From JBHJOF01 sp050330055 (GTDB taxonomy: Bacteria > Pseudomonadota > Alphaproteobacteria > Kiloniellales > JAKSDN01), in the NCBI GenBank assembly GCA_050330055.1, contig JBHJOF010000240.1, positions 1 to 6,516 on the forward strand: a stretch of 6,516 nt of DNA, written 5' to 3'. Numbering within the stretch: the stretch's first letter is position 1; the number at the start of each line of letters is the position of its first letter. Below, in pieces: positions 1 through 6,164 of the stretch. Position numbers and translations under genes: made by a program. Under the pieces are notes generated by a model, which was given only the letters and a program-made list of their open reading frames with translations, was not told where the DNA came from and searched no databases.

Positions 1-105
1 CGGCGGCATGAACGGCGCGAGGATCGCCCATTCCGCATCGGTCAAGTCGCTTCCGTAACGCAGATGATCGCGGCTATGTTGCCGCCGGGTGGTCGGCGTC
101 CACAT
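1..105 (-). CDS. IS5-family transposase, N-terminal fragment (runs off window)
   Basis: Only the first 35 codons are visible; the frame is open through the window edge. The protein begins MWTPTTRRQHSR and then reads RYGSDLTDAEWAILAPFMPP. The combination of a leading basic stretch, a 'Y-S-D-L-T-D-A-E-W' block and an 'I-x-P-x-x-P-P' block is the N-terminal DUF4096-type signature of IS5-family DDE transposases, which cut and rejoin the element's ends. The start at 105 follows GGAGGG on the minus strand (rc of about 109–114), a plausible ribosome-binding site. The catalytic DDE residues lie outside the window, so it cannot be said whether the transposase is intact. Confidence 0.8.
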   Translation of the reverse strand, partial: MWTPTTRRQHSRDHLRYGSDLTDAEWAILAPFMPP

Positions 106-192
106 GAGGCCCTCCAAACAGGCTTTGACAACCGTTTGGAATCACATCTGAACCCGGCCATCCACCCCAAAGCCGAGTTTCAAGACAGCCTC
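1..192 (-). mobile_element. 5' end of an IS5-family insertion sequence (partial)
   Basis: This is the transposase-start end of an insertion sequence that continues beyond the left edge of the window. It comprises the transposase start (1–105) and about 87 bases of non-coding terminal sequence. Read on the minus strand, the end has the form GAGGCTGTCTTGAAACT, the kind of terminal sequence found in IS5-family elements. The outer boundary is placed near 192 because the next bases read CTAA (192–195), which fits the YTAR or TA target sites used by IS5-type elements. The other end and the target duplication are outside the window, so the exact boundary is inferred. Confidence 0.6.
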
Positions 193-324
193 TAAGCATC
201 ACAGTATCCTCCTCGCTGGGTAAGCTTGCTGCGCGCTTAACGGCGGATGCCTTGTGCCAGTTACAATCCCCATCGCAGGTATGCCAGGCTTTTGCAACGT
301 GGTCTCCGGGGTCGCCTGTGGAGA

Positions 325-333
325 TGCTATACT
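325..333 (+). promoter_or_regulatory. Extended -10 promoter for the GYD-domain gene
   Basis: TGC followed by TATACT (328–333) matches the extended -10 form TGnTATAAT with one mismatch. No good -35 box lies 16–18 bases upstream, which is typical of extended -10 promoters. Transcription would begin near 340 and leave a leader of about 30 bases before the start codon at 371, with a strong Shine–Dalgarno sequence inside it. This is a sequence match only. Confidence 0.5.
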
Positions 334-370
334 CCACCGCAAGCAAAAACCCAGCTCGGGAGGAAAGACC

Positions 371-649
371 ATGAAGTACGTGCTGCTCGGCAGCCTGAGT
401 GCCGATTGGGCCAAGAAGCATCCCAAGCGCGTGGAGAGCGCCAAGGCCAAGCTGAAGGAGCTCGGCATCAAGCTGGAGGCGGTCTACTACACCCAGGGCC
501 AGTTCGACTTCGTCGACGTGGTCGAGACGCCCGACCCCGAGGCGCTGCTGAGCTTCTCGGTCTGGTACACGACCCAGGGCTACGGCCGCATCCAGTCGAT
601 GCCGGCCTTCGACGCCGACACCCTCGCCCGCGCCGCCGACAAGGCGTGA
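371..649 (+). CDS. GYD domain-containing small protein
   Basis: A 92-residue protein matching the GYD-domain family (PF08734-like), small alpha/beta proteins of unknown function common in proteobacteria. The family pattern is visible: a first beta strand (YVLLGSLS), the block KRVESAKAKLKELGIKLEAV, then a strand-turn-strand with YYTQGQFDFVDVVETPD. A helix and the eponymous glycine-aromatic turn (TTQGYGRIQSMPAF) follow. In relatives the 'G-x-[FY]-D' turn after the first half is conserved, here GQFDF. The start at 371 is chosen because GGGAGGAAAG (358–367) lies just upstream and the domain begins directly at the methionine. A longer in-frame reading from 254 would add 39 residues unlike the family. 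There is no signal peptide or membrane segment, so it should be cytosolic. It appears to be a single-gene unit with its own promoter; the next gene starts 99 bases downstream. Confidence 0.82.
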   Translation: MKYVLLGSLSADWAKKHPKRVESAKAKLKELGIKLEAVYYTQGQFDFVDVVETPDPEALLSFSVWYTTQGYGRIQSMPAFDADTLARAADKA

Positions 650-748
650 GGGGGGCGGCGCGCGTCTGTGCCGCTTGTCACCGCGCGCGACGGAAATTCG
701 CGCTAACCTGACGAAAAGCCTGCGCTCAAGAACCGGGGGAGGCGAGCC

Positions 749-1873
749 ATGGCGCGCGTCGGTGTGGTTGCGGTCAACACGTCCCTGAACCTGCGGCAGT
801 CGCCTGGCGGCCCGATCATCGACAGCCTGGGCAACGGCACGCGGCTGACCATCCTGGAAAGCGCCAACGGCTGGCACAAGGTCGAGGCCCCGACGCCGCA
901 GGGCAACAGGACCGGCTTCGTCTCAGCCGATTTCGTGGTGGTCGATGAAGCCACGCCCGAGACCCCCGCCCCCGGCTTTCACTTCGTCGGTAAGGAGGCG
1001 GTGGCGCCGGACGGCACCACCTTTGCCCGCAAGTTCCGGCTCGGCGTGTTCAACAACGGCACCACGACCATGCGCGAGTTCGTCGCCGCGAACCGCGATC
1101 TCTTCCCCGGCGTTGCGCCCTCGCTGCTGCGAGTCATGGAGGCGGTCTCGGCCAACGAGGGCCGGCTCGAGGCGATCAACACCTGGGACAACGCCTTCCT
1201 CACCTTCGGCGCCTTCCAATGGACCGCGGGTAGCGGCGACGGCAAGGGCGAGCTGCCGGCAATGCTCGACCGCCTGAAACGGCAGGATGGCGAGGCCTAC
1301 GAGCGCTGCTTCGGCCGCTTCGGGCTCGACGTGGCCGAGGTGACCCCAGAGAGCCCTGGGCCCGCCAGCGACGTACCGCGCGGCCGCTTCAGCCTGAACG
1401 TACGCGTCCTGCGCAGCGCCGCCGACAAGGAGGTGCTGCGCTCGCTCGAGTGGCCCTACCGCTTCTGGCGCGCCGGCCACGATCCCGCCGTGCGCCGCGC
1501 CGAGATCGAGCACGCCATCGCCCGCATCGACGTGTTCTACCGCAACCCGGGCAAGCGGGTCCGCAACCGCTTCGTCGCCGACTATGTCACCTCGGAGTAC
1601 GGCGTCGCCCTGCTGCTCGACCAGCACGTCAACCGGCCCGGCCACGTGCCCGGCACGCTGCACAAGGCGGCCGATCGGATCGCCCAGGAACTCGGCAGCG
1701 ACGATCCGACAAATTGGGGCTTCGCCGAGGAGAAGCGCCTGCTCGACCTCTACCTGCAGTTCCGCGCCCAGACCTCGATGACCGACCAGGCGCAGCGCGC
1801 CGAGCGCACCAAGATGGCCGTGTCGAGCGGCCTGGCGTCGGATCAGCGCGGGTCGTTCGTGATGGCCGTATAG
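749..1873 (+). CDS. SH3b domain protein with lysozyme-like putative hydrolase domain
   Basis: A 374-residue protein. Residues 1–66 form a bacterial SH3 (SH3_3-like) domain: NTSLNLRQSPGG, a central LTILESANGWHKV and a closing GFVSADFV (56–63). Such domains usually bind cell-wall peptides. After a Pro-rich linker, residues about 75–300 form one domain with the block SANEGRLEAINTWDNAF followed by TFGAFQW (152–158). A glutamate at the end of a helix (E137) followed by a G-x-x-Q turn resembles the catalytic Glu and GLMQ-type motif of lysozyme-superfamily lytic transglycosylases. A peptidoglycan-cleaving role is therefore plausible but inferred. Later conserved-looking blocks are WPYRFWRAGHDP and TSEYGVALLLDQHVNRPGHV. 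The C-terminal tail (313–374) is charged and ends SDQRGSFVMAV. There is no Sec signal peptide, which is odd for a wall hydrolase; it may use another export route or act elsewhere. The start is supported by GGGGGAGG (735–742). A decayed copy of the 3' end lies at 6001–6155. Confidence 0.7.
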   Translation: MARVGVVAVNTSLNLRQSPGGPIIDSLGNGTRLTILESANGWHKVEAPTPQGNRTGFVSADFVVVDEATPETPAPGFHFVGKEAVAPDGTTFARKFRLGVFNNGTTTMREFVAANRDLFPGVAPSLLRVMEAVSANEGRLEAINTWDNAFLTFGAFQWTAGSGDGKGELPAMLDRLKRQDGEAYERCFGRFGLDVAEVTPESPGPASDVPRGRFSLNVRVLRSAADKEVLRSLEWPYRFWRAGHDPAVRRAEIEHAIARIDVFYRNPGKRVRNRFVADYVTSEYGVALLLDQHVNRPGHVPGTLHKAADRIAQELGSDDPTNWGFAEEKRLLDLYLQFRAQTSMTDQAQRAERTKMAVSSGLASDQRGSFVMAV

Positions 1874-1922
1874 GAATCCTGTAATCGGCCTACAGGAACG
1901 CAGCGCCGTCCGCACTTCATGC

Positions 1923-1950
1923 TTGACAGGCAATCAAAAGGTTGCATATT
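1923..1950 (+). promoter_or_regulatory. Promoter of the arsR–SRPBCC operon, predicted leaderless
   Basis: A perfect -35 box TTGACA (1923–1928) is separated by 16 bases from CATATT (1945–1950), a 4/6 match to the -10 consensus. The expected transcription start, about seven bases past the -10 box, is 1957, the A of the ATG of the downstream gene. There is no Shine–Dalgarno sequence between the -10 box and the ATG. The gene is therefore probably translated from a leaderless or nearly leaderless message. Confidence 0.65.
1930..1945 (+). promoter_or_regulatory. Putative ArsR operator within the promoter spacer
   Basis: An inverted repeat GCAATC-AAAA-GGTTGC with 5 of 6 paired positions (the outer GCAA/TTGC are perfect) fills the spacer between the -35 and -10 boxes. 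Similar GCAACC-N4-GGTTGC palindromes are a familiar feature upstream of ArsR/SRPBCC operons. A dimeric winged-helix protein bound here would block RNA polymerase directly, so autorepression by the ArsR protein encoded immediately downstream is the natural reading. Binding is inferred from position and symmetry. Confidence 0.55.
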
Positions 1951-1956
1951 AGAGCC

Positions 1957-2271
1957 ATGACCCTCGACGCGGCCTTCCGGGCGCTGGCACATGCCGACCG
2001 TCGCGAGCTGCTGGACCGGCTCCACGCGCGCAACGGCCAGACCCTGAGCGAGCTGTGCAAGGGTCTCGACATGACGCGCCAGGCGGTGACCAAGCACCTG
2101 GCGATCCTGGAGGAGGCGAACCTGGTGGCGACGATCCGGCGCGGCCGCGAGAAACTGCACTACCTCAACCCGGTGCCGATCGCGCAGATCGCCGACCGCT
2201 GGATCCGCAAGTTCGAGCGCGCCCGCGTCGAGGCGCTGATCGACCTCAAGAAAGAACTGGAATCGGACTGA
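1957..2271 (+). CDS. ArsR-family winged-helix transcriptional regulator
   Basis: A 104-residue repressor of the ArsR/SmtB fold. Visible blocks: FRALAHADRRELLDRL (helix 1–2, the usual 'ALA.P.RR.ILD.L' opening), TLSELCKGLDMTRQAVTKHLAILEEANLV (helix-turn-helix, with MTRQAVTKHLAIL as the recognition helix, residues 39–51), and the wing TIRRGREKLHYLNPVPI. The last 30 residues form the dimerisation helix. The metal-binding ELCVCDL motif is absent and there is a single cysteine (C34), so it is not expected to sense metals as ArsR or SmtB do. It belongs to the subgroup paired with AHSA1/SRPBCC genes. The ATG at 1957 is preferred over an in-frame TTG at 1942, because the TTG lies inside the promoter and operator. 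The stop is 38 bases before the SRPBCC start, so the two are surely co-transcribed. The inducing signal is unknown. Confidence 0.9.
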   Translation: MTLDAAFRALAHADRRELLDRLHARNGQTLSELCKGLDMTRQAVTKHLAILEEANLVATIRRGREKLHYLNPVPIAQIADRWIRKFERARVEALIDLKKELESD

Positions 2272-2309
2272 ACGATCCAAGCCCATCCGACAGAGCAAGG
2301 AGACCGGAC

Positions 2310-2807
2310 ATGAGCAAGACCCCGAAGCTGCACGCCGAGCGCGACCCCGACTACGTCTACGTCATCTACATCGCCGCCAGCCTGGAGAAGGTCTGGGCGG
2401 CCCTGACCGACAATGCCAGCGAGCGCGCCTGGTGGGCCGGCACGCGCCATGACTCGAGCTTCCAGGAGGGTGATCCGATCGTCTACCGGCGCGGCGGCAA
2501 GGTCGACGTGCGCGGCGAGATCCTGGAAAGCGATCCGTCCCGCCGCCTGGTCTACAGCTTCCACGTCGAAGGGCCCGGCCCGATGCACGACGAGGGCCCC
2601 TCGATAGTCACCTACGAGCTCAGCCGGAACGGCGACGCAACCGCGCTGAAGGTGATCCACGGCAACTTCCCGAGGAACTCGGCATCACGCAAAGGCGTCG
2701 AGCAGGGCTGGCCCGCCATCCTGTCGGGTCTCAAGACCGTGCTCGAAGGTGGCAAGGTACCCGCCTACGCCGCCTGGGGCCAGGGAGAGCGCAAGGCCGC
2801 CGGCTGA
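2310..2807 (+). CDS. SRPBCC (AHSA1-like) family protein
   Basis: A 165-residue protein of the START/Bet v1-like SRPBCC superfamily, AHSA1 branch, which forms a deep hydrophobic cavity for a small ligand. The family opening is clear: VYVIYIAASLEKVWAALTD, then AWWAGTRHDSSFQEGDPI. These are followed by the strand pair KVDVRGEILESDPSRRLVYSF, the strand SIVTYELSRNGDATALKVIHG and the final long helix GVEQGWPAILSGLKTVLEGG. AAGGAG (2297–2302) precedes the ATG at a good distance. It is the second gene of the ArsR operon. The repeated association of the two families suggests that the SRPBCC protein handles or sequesters the compound that relieves the repressor, but this is inference. There is no signal peptide, so it should be cytosolic. 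Confidence 0.88.
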   Translation: MSKTPKLHAERDPDYVYVIYIAASLEKVWAALTDNASERAWWAGTRHDSSFQEGDPIVYRRGGKVDVRGEILESDPSRRLVYSFHVEGPGPMHDEGPSIVTYELSRNGDATALKVIHGNFPRNSASRKGVEQGWPAILSGLKTVLEGGKVPAYAAWGQGERKAAG

Positions 2808-2814
2808 GCCGGCG
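2798..2814 (+). terminator. GC-rich hairpin spanning the SRPBCC stop codon
   Basis: CGCCGGC (2798–2804) and GCCGGCG (2808–2814) are perfect 7-base inverted arms around the TGA stop codon as a three-base loop. No T-tract follows, so this is at best a weak or Rho-assisted terminator, or a 3'-end stabiliser of the message. Confidence 0.3.
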
Positions 2815-3165
2815 CCGGCAGTGGTCGGGGGCTGGGGTCTAGCCGAGTGCAGGGCCGAGTACTGCGGATCGGGGCCGACCGTGCTGGCCTAGTACCAGCT
2901 ATCGGAATCACCTGAGTCACCCCCACCCCGGCCCTCCCCCGTCTAGGGGGAGGGTGTAAGATATTGGGCTCGCTCCAATTTCCCTCCCCCCTTGCGGGGG
3001 AGGGTTAGGGTGGGGGGTGTTGTTGGCTTTCTTGATACTGGGCACTAGACCTGCCCGGCCTTCTGAAAGCCTTTCTTAATCTAGACTTGCCACTAATCCC
3101 TGTTCTCTCACTGTAACCGCCCCGCGCCGGCCGCGGCGCACCGGTTACCGGAGTCCTGGTATCCC
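2808..3165. other. Non-coding region between SRPBCC and kinase genes
   Basis: No convincing coding sequence is seen on either strand. The region begins with a short hairpin (GCTGG 2883–2887 with CCAGC 2895–2899) and holds the palindromic repeat at about 2919–3019. After the repeat the sequence becomes less GC-rich (3020–3120), as expected for a promoter region. TTGCCA (3087–3092) is a possible -35 box but no good -10 box lies at the right distance. The kinase's likely Shine–Dalgarno GGAG (3150–3153) is 12 bases before its ATG, somewhat far. The kinase promoter is therefore somewhere here but is not pinpointed. Confidence 0.6.
2919..3019. repeat. Nested GC-rich palindromic repeat (REP-like)
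   Basis: Two perfect hairpins with the same 9-base stem lie 41 bases apart. The first is CCCTCCCCC (2932–2940), loop GTCTA, GGGGGAGGG (2946–2954). The second is CCCTCCCCC (2982–2990), loop CTTGC, GGGGGAGGG (2996–3004). Flanking arms CACCCCCACCC (2919–2929) and GGGTGGGGGGTG (3008–3019) are also inverted relative to each other with a one-base bulge, so the whole unit can fold as one large stem. Elements of this composition are dispersed between genes in many high-GC alphaproteobacteria. No terminal T-tract follows, so it is more likely a repeat than a dedicated terminator. Confidence 0.75.
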
Positions 3166-5979
3166 ATGGTCCTGGGTCGGCACCTTTCGCAGCATCCGAT
3201 TCGCCGTCAGTTGTTGTTCCTGCCGGCGGTAGCACTGGCCGGCTTCCTCGCCATCGCGGGGGTCTACTACAGCAGCGTGGTCAGCCAGAATGCCGCCCAG
3301 GCCGCCTCGAGCCGTGCTTGGCAGCAGCAGGAGCTGGCCCAGACCGCCGCGCTCCACCTGCTCGAGGCGCGGCGTTGGGAGCGCGATCTGCTACGCCTCG
3401 GCGCCCGCGGCTATATCGGCCGGCATGGCGAGACGCTGAGCCGCATGACTGAAACGCTCGACCGCCTGGCCGCGCTCGGGGGCACACCGGCGACCGCCGA
3501 ACAGGTGGCCGACGTCCGGGCCGAAATCACCACCTACAGCGAACGCTTCGCCGACATGGTAAAGGCACTGCTCGAGGTCGGGCTGAACCGCAACAGCGGT
3601 TGGCTGGGCGCTCTCGCCAGCTCGGCGCAGCAGGTCGAGGGCGAGCTCGAGGTGATCGACGATCCGCGCCTGATGGCGCTAGCGCTCGTCATGCGGCGCA
3701 ATGAGAAGGATTTCTTCCTCTCGCTCGATCAGAACTATGCACTCAAGGCCACGGAGGCCGGCGCCGCGCTGTCCGACGCGGTCGAGGCCAACGACCTGCA
3801 GGCCGACGCGCGTCGGCGACTGACCGCCAATCTCACCGCCTACAGGAACGCCTTCGAACAGGTGGTCAGTCTCCGCCTGCAGCAGCAACGCCTGAACGAC
3901 GATCTGGCCACGCGCTACGCGCGGATCGAATCCAGCATCCAGGCCCTGCGCCAGAGCGCGCGGGCCAACTTCGAGGCCGCGGTAGCCGACGGTGATGCCA
4001 ACCGCGAGACGACCATCGCGCTCACGCTGGCCACGATTGCGGTGCTCAGCCTGCTGCTCGCGCTCATCGCTACGGTCATCGCCCGCGGCATCTCGCGCCC
4101 CCTGACGGCCATCACCGACGCCATGACGCGGCTGGCGAGCGACGACCGGACGGTCGTGTTCACCAGCGCTCTGCAGCGGCGCGACGAGATCGGCGACATG
4201 GCCCGCGCGCTCAGTGTCTTCAAGCAGAATGCGATCGAGCTCGACCGGGCACGCGAAACCGCCGAGTCCGCCAACCGCGCCAAATCCGAGTTTCTCGCCA
4301 TGATGAGCCACGAGTTGCGCACGCCGATGAACGGCGTGCTCGGCATGGCCGGCCTACTGCAGGACACGCGGCTCGACACGGAGCAGCAGCAGTACGCCGG
4401 CACGCTCCGTCAGTCGGGCGAAGCGCTGCTGGGCATTCTCAACGACATCCTTGACTTCTCCAAGATCGAAGCCGGCAAGCTCGAGCTCGAGGTCGTGCCC
4501 TTTGATCTGCCTTCCCTGGTCGACAGCGTCGTCGAACTCATGTCGTCCCGCGCGCTGGCCAAGGATCTCGAGCTTGCCGCCTACATCGCACCGGATGTCC
4601 CGCCTGCCCTATCGGGCGACCCCGGCAGGCTGCGCCAGGTGCTGTTCAACCTGATCGGCAACGCCATCAAGTTCACGGAGCGGGGCGGCGCGTCGCTGGA
4701 GCTGTGCCTCGAGTCGAGCACGGCGGACCAGGTCATGCTGCGCTTCCGGGTCAGCGATACCGGCATCGGGATTCCAGCCGAGATGCAGGACAAGCTGTTC
4801 GAGCGCTTCACACAGGCCGATGCCTCGATTACGCGGCGCTTCGGCGGCACCGGCCTCGGACTCGCGATCTGCAAGCAGCTGGTCGCTCTGATGGATGGCG
4901 AGATGGGCCTCGAGCGCAGCTCCAGCGAAGGCAGCAGCTTTTGGTTCAGCGTCCTGCTTGGCCGCCAAGTCGGCGCCGCGCACTCGGAGATCGACGGCTT
5001 CAGGGACCGGCTTGCGGGAAAACGCGTTCTCGTGGTCGACGATAATGCAGTCAATCGTTTCATCTTTGAGAAGCAGCTTTCGGCGCTCGGCACGACGGTA
5101 ACCTCTGCAGCCGACGCGGACAGCGGCCTCGCAGCCTTGGCGCAGGCCGCACAGCAAGGCGCCGCCTTCGAGCTCGTCATCATCGACCACATGATGCCGG
5201 AGCAGGATGGCGTGACGCTCTGCCGGCGTATCCGCGCCGAGCCGGCCTATCGCGGCCTGAAGCTGGTGCTTTCGTCCTCGGGCACCGTTGGCGGCTGGGC
5301 GGAGGCCATGGCGCTGGGCTTCGATGGCGCCTTGCCGAAGCCGGTGCGGCGTTCGGCGGTCCTCGGCTGTCTCGGGCGCCTCTACGGGCTCAGCCGTGCC
5401 AAGGCACAGGCGGCGCAATCCTCCACCCAGGCACAACCCTGGCAACGCACTGTCGGGCTGCGCGTGCTTGTGGTCGAGGACAACCCGGTCAACCAGATGC
5501 TCGTCGCCACCATCCTGCGCAAAGCCGGTCATCGCAGCGATGTCGCCGGCAACGGTCTGGAGGCGATCGAAGCGCTGCGCAGCCGCGCCTACGATCTGGT
5601 GCTAATGGACATGCAGATGCCGGAGATGGACGGACTTGAGGCGACGCGGCGCATCCGCGCGCTGGGTGGGCCCAAGGCGCAGGTGCCGATCATCGCCATG
5701 ACAGCGAATGCCATGCCAGCCGACCGCCAGAGGTGCCTGCAAGCCGGCATGAATGACTATCTGTCGAAGCCGATCGATCCAACCAAGTTGCTCGAACGAA
5801 GCGCCTTTTGGGGCGCATGCGAGGCGCCGGCCGAGGCCGGAGAGAAGCTCCAGCACGAGGATCAGCCGCTCGGCGCCGAATCGACGGCCGCGGTCGAGGC
5901 CCTGCTCACCGCGCTCGACGATCCCGCCCTGGACGCGCCTGCCCCAGACCTGCCAGCAGCGACCGTCAAGCGGCGCTGA
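3166..5979 (+). CDS. Hybrid sensor histidine kinase: HBM-like sensor, HAMP, HisKA, HATPase, two receivers
   Basis: A 937-residue inner-membrane kinase. Transmembrane segments at about 16–35 and 283–305 bracket a helical periplasmic domain of about 245 residues. Its blocks EVGLNRNSGWLG (137–148) and LVMRRNEKDFFLSLDQNY (from 174) match the HBM (helical bimodular) sensor fold known from chemoreceptors such as McpS, which bind small organic ligands. HAMP follows (RGISRPLTAITDAM to DEIGDMARAL). The HisKA H-box is MMSHELRTPMNG with phospho-acceptor H382. The HATPase shows the N box (N495, N499), G1 DTGIGIP (531–537), an F-box LFERFTQAD and G2 GGTGLGL (560–566). Receiver 1 has D625/D626, phospho-acceptor D674 and K725. 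Receiver 2 has E771/D772, D815, T846 and K868. Both receivers keep all key residues. The tail (about 875–937) is Ala/Pro/Glu-rich and has no HPt domain, although many kinases of this BarA/TorS-like design end in one. There is no adjacent response regulator, so partner and target are unknown. The ligand cannot be assigned. Confidence 0.9.
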   Translation: MVLGRHLSQHPIRRQLLFLPAVALAGFLAIAGVYYSSVVSQNAAQAASSRAWQQQELAQTAALHLLEARRWERDLLRLGARGYIGRHGETLSRMTETLDRLAALGGTPATAEQVADVRAEITTYSERFADMVKALLEVGLNRNSGWLGALASSAQQVEGELEVIDDPRLMALALVMRRNEKDFFLSLDQNYALKATEAGAALSDAVEANDLQADARRRLTANLTAYRNAFEQVVSLRLQQQRLNDDLATRYARIESSIQALRQSARANFEAAVADGDANRETTIALTLATIAVLSLLLALIATVIARGISRPLTAITDAMTRLASDDRTVVFTSALQRRDEIGDMARALSVFKQNAIELDRARETAESANRAKSEFLAMMSHELRTPMNGVLGMAGLLQDTRLDTEQQQYAGTLRQSGEALLGILNDILDFSKIEAGKLELEVVPFDLPSLVDSVVELMSSRALAKDLELAAYIAPDVPPALSGDPGRLRQVLFNLIGNAIKFTERGGASLELCLESSTADQVMLRFRVSDTGIGIPAEMQDKLFERFTQADASITRRFGGTGLGLAICKQLVALMDGEMGLERSSSEGSSFWFSVLLGRQVGAAHSEIDGFRDRLAGKRVLVVDDNAVNRFIFEKQLSALGTTVTSAADADSGLAALAQAAQQGAAFELVIIDHMMPEQDGVTLCRRIRAEPAYRGLKLVLSSSGTVGGWAEAMALGFDGALPKPVRRSAVLGCLGRLYGLSRAKAQAAQSSTQAQPWQRTVGLRVLVVEDNPVNQMLVATILRKAGHRSDVAGNGLEAIEALRSRAYDLVLMDMQMPEMDGLEATRRIRALGGPKAQVPIIAMTANAMPADRQRCLQAGMNDYLSKPIDPTKLLERSAFWGACEAPAEAGEKLQHEDQPLGAESTAAVEALLTALDDPALDAPAPDLPAATVKRR

Positions 5980-6000
5980 CGCGCTTGCCGCGGTGCCGCG

Positions 6001-6155
6001 CAGGAGCCTGGCAGCGACGATCCGGCCAAGGGGGACTTCGCAAAGGAAAACGTCTGCTCAGTCTCTATTACCGGCCAAGCGCAGCGCGCTGAGGGCACCT
6101 TGGCCGCCGTGTCGAGCGGGCTGACGTCGGATCAAAGGGGTTCTTTGTTATGTAG
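6001..6155 (+). pseudogene. Decayed second copy of the 3' end of the SH3b-domain gene
   Basis: This stretch aligns base by base with 1685–1873, the last 62 codons and stop of the SH3b-domain gene. Exact shared runs include GGCAGCGACGATCCG (6010–6024 versus 1694–1708) and GCCGTGTCGAGCGG (6106–6119 versus 1817–1830). The encoded text still shows QEPGSDDP, QAQRAE and AVSSGLTSDQRGS against QELGSDDP, QAQRAE and AVSSGLASDQRGS. Relative to the intact gene there is a 1-base loss (near 6050), a 26-base deletion, another 1-base loss near 6135, and loss of 6 bases before the final ATG-TAG (6150–6155). The offset between copies falls from 4316 to 4289 to 4288, consistent with those losses. No start, SH3 domain or hydrolase-like domain is present, so this is a non-functional remnant of a paralogue. 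Similarity fades upstream of 6001, where the kinase gene ends. Confidence 0.85.
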
Positions 6156-6164
6156 ACCCCAGAG

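Noticed and set aside
254..370. 39-residue N-terminal extension of the GYD protein from an upstream in-frame start
   Set aside because: It crosses the extended -10 promoter, does not resemble the family, and the methionine at 371 has a strong Shine–Dalgarno sequence.
659..687. CGCGCG repeats after the GYD gene as a terminator stem
   Set aside because: The arms are self-complementary dinucleotide repeats separated by 17 bases with no T-tract, easily expected by chance at this GC content.
74..877. Minus-strand open frame covering the IS end, the GYD gene and the start of the SH3b gene
   Set aside because: It crosses three unrelated units and reads as low-complexity shadow sequence.
923..1933. 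Long open frame of 336 codons on the minus strand, opposite the SH3b gene
   Set aside because: It is a GC-rich antisense shadow: Ala/Gly/Val/Arg-rich composition, no recognisable domain, and the plus-strand frame has clear domains and a ribosome-binding site.
1942..1956. TTG start giving a five-residue longer ArsR protein
   Set aside because: The codon lies inside the operator and -10 region and would not be transcribed from the evident promoter.
2932..3004. CRISPR array, because the same 9-base units recur with a spacer between
   Set aside because: There are only two units, each is itself a hairpin, and there are no repeat-length units or cas genes. A palindromic dispersed repeat explains it better.
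4609..5532. Long antisense open frame of 307 codons within the kinase gene
   Set aside because: It lies opposite well-conserved HATPase and receiver motifs and shows no domain of its own.
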